A DNA stretch of 43,798 nt, taken from Pseudomonadota bacterium. GTDB lineage: Bacteria > Myxococcota_A > UBA796 > GCA-2862545. The notes under the pieces are model-generated. The model saw only the letters and a program-made list of their open reading frames with translations, made no database searches and was not told where the DNA came from. Position numbers and translations under genes: made by a program. Every line of letters begins with the position of its first letter. The stretch's first letter is position 1. The stretch spans positions 1 to 43,798 of the forward strand of contig JAGSGY010000045.1 in NCBI GenBank assembly GCA_023954855.1, read 5' to 3'. Below, piece after piece: positions 40,723-43,798 of this stretch.

Positions 40723-41059
40723 TCATCGAAATGAAGATCTGGCGCTCGCCAAGATGTTCGCTGCCCTGAGCAATCCCAACCGCCTCGCGCTGTTTCAGCG
40801 CCTGTGCAGCTGCTGTGCTCCCGGCACGAGTTGCTCGGTTGATGAGGTCTCCAAGCTCTGCGTCGGCGAGCTCGGCGACGGCCTCGACATTGCGCCCTCG
40901 ACCCTCTCTCACCACCTCAAGACGCTGGTCAACGCCGGTCTGATCCAGACCGAGCGCAGCGGAAAGCGGGTGAACTGCTGGGTCGATCCCGAGGTGCTCA
41001 CGCGCCTCTCTGCTTTCTTCTCCCAACCCCTCCGCACCCCGTGCGGATCCGGAGCCTAA
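40715..41059 (+). CDS. arsR: ArsR/SmtB-family metalloregulator
   Basis: A 114-residue winged-helix repressor: MFAALSNPNRLALFQRL, the recognition region LDIAPSTLSHHLKTLVNAGLI (57-77) and the wing (TERSGKRVNCWVD). Cys residues are at 31, 33, 34, 40, 49, 88 and 110. The classic CVCDLC arsenite site is altered to LCVGEL with only Cys49, so arsenite is probably bound by the extra Cys cluster at 31-40, alone or with Cys49. It is followed one base later by arsM, so it is expected to derepress arsM when arsenite or a related thiophilic metal is bound. Confidence 0.92.
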   Translation: MSNHRNEDLALAKMFAALSNPNRLALFQRLCSCCAPGTSCSVDEVSKLCVGELGDGLDIAPSTLSHHLKTLVNAGLIQTERSGKRVNCWVDPEVLTRLSAFFSQPLRTPCGSGA

Positions 41060-41060
41060 G

Positions 41061-41951
41061 ATGTCGAACGAGACCAGCTGCTGCAGCCCTTCCACCACCG
41101 AAGACAGCTGCGCGCCCGCAGCGACGGTGAGCAACGACTCGGTCCGCAAGGACACCCTTCGTCGCGAGGTCAGCGAGGCCTACGCAAAGGTGGCCGAAGC
41201 GAACACCGCCGGCGAAGGCACCGCCGATGCCGCAAGCTGCTGTGGCGTGTCCGACGACGACGCGATCAACACCCTGATCTCGAGCCGCCTCGGCTACTCG
41301 TCCGAGGACTTGGTGAGCGTTCCCAAGGGTGCGGACCTGGGCCTCGGCTGCGGCAATCCGAAGGCCATCGCCGCGATTCAGCCCGGTGAGGTCGTGGTCG
41401 ACCTCGGCTCGGGCGCGGGCTTCGACTGCTTCCTCGCCGCCAGCGAAGTCGGCACCGACGGCAAGGTCATCGGCGTCGACATGACGCCTGCGATGGTCTC
41501 CAAAGCGCGTAACAACGCCGCTGAAGGCAAGTACGACCAGGTCGAGTTCCGACTCGGCGAGATCGAGAACCTGCCCGTCGCTGACGGCACCGCGGACGTC
41601 ATCATCTCGAACTGCGTCATCAACCTGTCGCCCGACAAGCCGCGTGTGTTCCGCGAAGCCTTCCGCATTCTCAAGAAGAACGGCCGCCTCGCCATCTCGG
41701 ACGTGGTCGCGACCATCGAGCTGCCTGAAGAGATGCGCAATGACAAGGCGCTCATCGCCGGCTGCATGGGCAACGCCGCCCTGATCAGCGAGCTCGAGAG
41801 TGCCATGGCGGACGCCGGCTTCGTCGACATCAAGATCGCTCCCAAGGATGACTCGAAGGACTTCATCAAGGACTGGGCACCGGGTCGCGGCATCGAAGAC
41901 TACGTGCTCTCCGCCACCATCGAGGCGCGTCGCCCGAGCGGCTGCTGCTAG
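41061..41951 (+). CDS. arsM: Arsenite S-adenosylmethionine methyltransferase
   Basis: A 296-residue methyltransferase that converts arsenite to methylated arsenicals. The SAM site DLGSGAG is at 114-120. The three conserved As(III)-binding Cys positions are visible: Cys60/61 (SCCGVS), Cys185 (SNCVINLSPDK) and Cys235 (GCMGNAAL). Paired Cys also occur at the start (7-8) and the very end (GCC), which may help thiol handling. It lies one base after arsR and is certainly in its operon. No arsenite efflux or arsenate reductase gene is in the window, so detoxification here relies on methylation or on genes elsewhere. Confidence 0.95.
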   Translation: MSNETSCCSPSTTEDSCAPAATVSNDSVRKDTLRREVSEAYAKVAEANTAGEGTADAASCCGVSDDDAINTLISSRLGYSSEDLVSVPKGADLGLGCGNPKAIAAIQPGEVVVDLGSGAGFDCFLAASEVGTDGKVIGVDMTPAMVSKARNNAAEGKYDQVEFRLGEIENLPVADGTADVIISNCVINLSPDKPRVFREAFRILKKNGRLAISDVVATIELPEEMRNDKALIAGCMGNAALISELESAMADAGFVDIKIAPKDDSKDFIKDWAPGRGIEDYVLSATIEARRPSGCC

Positions 41952-41983
41952 GCCCTACAAGCTTCGACTCAAGGCGGTGAGCC

Positions 41984-42835
41984 ATGTTTGGCTTCGGAAA
42001 GAAGAAGCGCACGGACTTTGTGGACGTGCCGCTTCGCGACAACTTCTACCAGACCTCGAGCTTCTTCCCGATGCCCGTGGTGCTGGTGAGCACGGTGTCG
42101 CCGTCGGGCCAGACGAACCTCGGCACCTACTCGCTGTGCTTCCCCCACGTCATCGCAGGGTCGCCCGCGATGATGCTGATCAGCCGCAGCGACAGCAACA
42201 CGGCCACCAACATTCGCAGGACGGGTCTGGCGGCCCTGAACTTCATCCCCGACGAGAAGAAGCTCATCGACAACTGCGTCGAGATGGGCTTTCCCGGCGA
42301 CACCACCGAAGAGAAGATGGCCCGAAGCATCTTCACCTTGCTCCCCTCTCGGCGGCAGGCCGAAGGCGACGAGACCCTGCCCGAGATCGTCGCCGAGTCC
42401 GTCCAGGTCTTTGAATGCCGCTGGGATGCATCCCATCCTTGGGAGGTCTCAGAGGCCGAGAGCCACTTCCTGCTCCGCATCGAGAACATCGACATGCAGG
42501 AGCACTGGTTCGACGCCCTCGAGAGCGGCAAGGCCTTTCCGAAGCTGCCGGTGGACTTTGGCTTCCGGCAGGGCGTGCACTTCTGGTTCGCCCACCCCGG
42601 AAAGCCCTATGCGGTCGACGTGCCCGCGCGGCACGGCGTGCAGGCCGAGCACGTCCAGTTCCAGGCCGAGCGCATCGATCCGGACCTGTCGTGGGACCTC
42701 GAGGCGTGCGCACGGCTCACAGGCATTCCGCGGATCTTCATGGACCGCGTGCTGCGAAAGATCGCGGCGCAGGCCAAGGAGCGTGGGGCCACCACGGTGA
42801 CCGTCGAGCTTCTCGACCAGCTGCCTCGTCGTTAG
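41984..42835 (+). CDS. Flavin reductase-like (FMN-binding split barrel) protein
   Basis: A 283-residue cytoplasmic flavoprotein of the flavin reductase-like domain: FFPMPVVLVSTVSPSGQTNLGTYSLCFPHVIAGSPAMMLISR, then TATNIRRTGLAALNFIPDE. The C-terminal 100 residues (KLPVDFGFRQGVHFWFAHPGKPY and beyond) are less typical and may add a second small domain. Related proteins reduce free flavin or act as unspecified FMN oxidoreductases. The gene follows arsM by 32 bases on the same strand, so it may be in the ars operon, perhaps supplying reducing power; this link is an inference. Its stop overlaps the convergent lipoprotein gene. Confidence 0.82.
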   Translation: MFGFGKKKRTDFVDVPLRDNFYQTSSFFPMPVVLVSTVSPSGQTNLGTYSLCFPHVIAGSPAMMLISRSDSNTATNIRRTGLAALNFIPDEKKLIDNCVEMGFPGDTTEEKMARSIFTLLPSRRQAEGDETLPEIVAESVQVFECRWDASHPWEVSEAESHFLLRIENIDMQEHWFDALESGKAFPKLPVDFGFRQGVHFWFAHPGKPYAVDVPARHGVQAEHVQFQAERIDPDLSWDLEACARLTGIPRIFMDRVLRKIAAQAKERGATTVTVELLDQLPRR

Positions 42836-43272
42836 CGGAGCACGTGTCCGACCGCGCTGGCGGTGCTTCCGTTCTCGAAGGTGGCGGTGACGCGGATCTC
42901 GAGCGCCTCTTCGCCGTCGACCTCGACCTCTTCGAACTCGACTTCCGCGTCCTCGGCCGGCTCGTCGAACTCGGCGTCGCCGTCTTCCTTGCCGCTGCAG
43001 CCGATGACCTCGTAGTCGCCGTCGTCTCCGGACACCATCAGCATGGCCCAGCCGTAGTCACCGTACGCATCCACGCCGAGGTCGACCCAGCCATCCTCGA
43101 AGGACGAGAACCACGAGTTGCGGGAGTCGTCGTCGAAGGCGCCCGTGTGCGGCAGGTCGCCGCTGATCCGGGCCTGCACCGTGGAGTCGCCCTGCATGGG
43201 CGTGAAGAGGTCGGCCTCGCCGCCACAAGCGACGGTGGTCAGAGCGAAGAGAATGGCGAGTCGAGTGGTCAT
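42832..43272 (-). CDS. Small acidic lipoprotein of unknown function
   Basis: A 146-residue predicted lipoprotein: the signal MTTRLAILFALTTVACGG gives lipobox TVAC. The mature part is very acidic (GKEDGDAEFDEPAEDAEVEFEEVEVDGEEALEI) and looks like one small beta-rich domain with SRNSWFSSFEDGWVDLGVDAYGDYGWAMLMVSGDDG. I do not recognise the family. I chose ATG 43272 because the signal starts there; a TTG four codons upstream is possible. Confidence 0.7.
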   Translation of the reverse strand: MTTRLAILFALTTVACGGEADLFTPMQGDSTVQARISGDLPHTGAFDDDSRNSWFSSFEDGWVDLGVDAYGDYGWAMLMVSGDDGDYEVIGCSGKEDGDAEFDEPAEDAEVEFEEVEVDGEEALEIRVTATFENGSTASAVGHVLR

Positions 43273-43284
43273 GAGCTTCCCCAA

Positions 43285-43798
43285 GAAGGCACGGCCTCAT
43301 CGCCGCACACCCTCTTTGAACCGCGGTGCTGAGAAATGGGCAGCACTCCGAAGAATAGGCATCAGTGGGCGTAGACGTCGTGGACGTTGGCCGCGAGCCC
43401 CGGGGTACCTATGGTTCCGTTCGCTGGCGCTCACTCCGGCCTTTCGGCCGGCACGCTTCGCTTCGGCGCAGTCGCCTCGGTTCCTCGGGCAACCTCGGTC
43501 CGCACGGGCTCTCGGCAGGCGAGCGCATGGAGAACGCATGCGGTGCGTGGCAGCCGTGCGCCACAGCGCTGGCGCACCGAGAAGCCCACGGTACCTCTGC
43601 GACCGCCTACGCTCCGCGGTTGTGGGACCGCGCCCACACCGCGATGATGACATCGCACGCCCGGGGCGCCGCAAAACCGCCAACGCGCCGCGGTTCCGCA
43701 CGAAGCCCTCATCCCTCACGCCCCGCAAACCACGCCCGCCGCCGGGCCGCGGTGTGGGCGCGGTCCCACAGCCAGGGGGGGGCCTGCGCAGGGGGGGA
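43285..43798. other. Gene-poor, hairpin-rich terminal stretch
   Basis: No convincing gene is visible in these 514 bases. The stretch contains hairpins CCGGCC-TTTC-GGCCGG (43436-43451) and GTGCGCCA/TGGCGCAC (43556-43577), repeated CCTCGG near 43476-43499, three CCGCGGT copies (43613, 43688, 43747) and a REP-like pair. It ends in runs of seven to eight G, which look like low-quality contig-end sequence. Confidence 0.6.
43621..43770. repeat. Inverted pair of REP-like hairpins (BIME- or MITE-like)
   Basis: The 23 bases at 43621-43643 recur as an exact reverse complement at 43748-43770, 104 bases apart. Each arm begins with a hairpin of its own, TGTGGGACCGCGCCCACA (stem TGTGGG/CCCACA). The outer ends read TG...CA. 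No target-site duplication is evident. The layout fits a bacterial REP pair or a small non-autonomous element. Confidence 0.6.

Noticed and set aside
43297-43728. Minus-strand frame of 143 codons in the terminal stretch
   Set aside because: It is very Arg-rich without domain or ribosome site, and it runs through hairpins and repeats; it is probably non-coding.

Overview
The window is GC-rich bacterial chromosomal DNA with about 40 protein genes packed on both strands and no rRNA, tRNA, insertion sequence, prophage or CRISPR that I can see. It most likely comes from a member of the Myxococcota or a near relative. The evidence is a metallopeptidase ending in a MYXO-CTERM-type tail (Cys-rich motif, hydrophobic helix, Arg cluster), several lipoproteins with Asp/Ser/Thr-rich linkers after the lipobox, three Ser/Thr-kinase-like genes in 26 kb, and menaquinone (menB) chemistry. 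The last 30 bases are long G runs, which suggests the end of an assembled contig.

Layout. 1-4.6 kb: a partial CoA-binding-like gene, a five-heme cytochrome c lipoprotein, a GNAT acetyltransferase, menB and a small membrane protein. 4.6-9.7 kb (minus strand): a Deg9-like PDZ protease, a hemerythrin, a membrane-anchored sulfatase-fold protein and an unusual EF-Tu with a clear terminator and a long structured leader. 9.8-14.3 kb: a GAF protein, a secreted Kazal-type inhibitor, a PHP-domain lipoprotein and a GT-C membrane glycosyltransferase. 14.4-20.1 kb: a small charged protein, a 1117-residue kinase/ATPase/TPR protein (PknK-like), a DUF6340-type lipoprotein overlapping a Glu-Pro-repeat lipoprotein, and a small secreted protein. 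20.2-26.9 kb: an overlapping three-gene ABC cassette whose last permease carries an outward-facing HExxH metallopeptidase domain, facing a BlaI/M56 (BlaR1-like) pair whose sensor region holds LEGLAG hexapeptide repeats. 26.9-34.4 kb: a short-chain dehydrogenase, an EI24/CysZ-like protein, a phospholipase D lipoprotein, a CAP-domain lipoprotein, a di-iron-type MBL protein, and a kinase homologue lacking the DFG Asp coupled to a membrane protein. 34.4-43.8 kb: the MYXO-CTERM metallopeptidase, two adjacent flavoenzymes, a kinase-alpha/beta hydrolase fusion, an arsR-arsM pair with a flavin reductase-like gene, a small lipoprotein and a hairpin-rich terminal stretch.

How the genes relate. Most are single-gene or short units, and several convergent pairs overlap at their stop codons. 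Four local systems stand out: the ABC-permease-peptidase cassette, the BlaI/M56 pair with its own promoter-operator, arsR-arsM arsenite methylation, and the pseudokinase-membrane protein pair. A -10-like hexamer close to TAGRCT lies 5 to 7 bases before the start codon of at least nine genes. This suggests that leaderless mRNAs are common in this organism. It is an inference from sequence spacing only.
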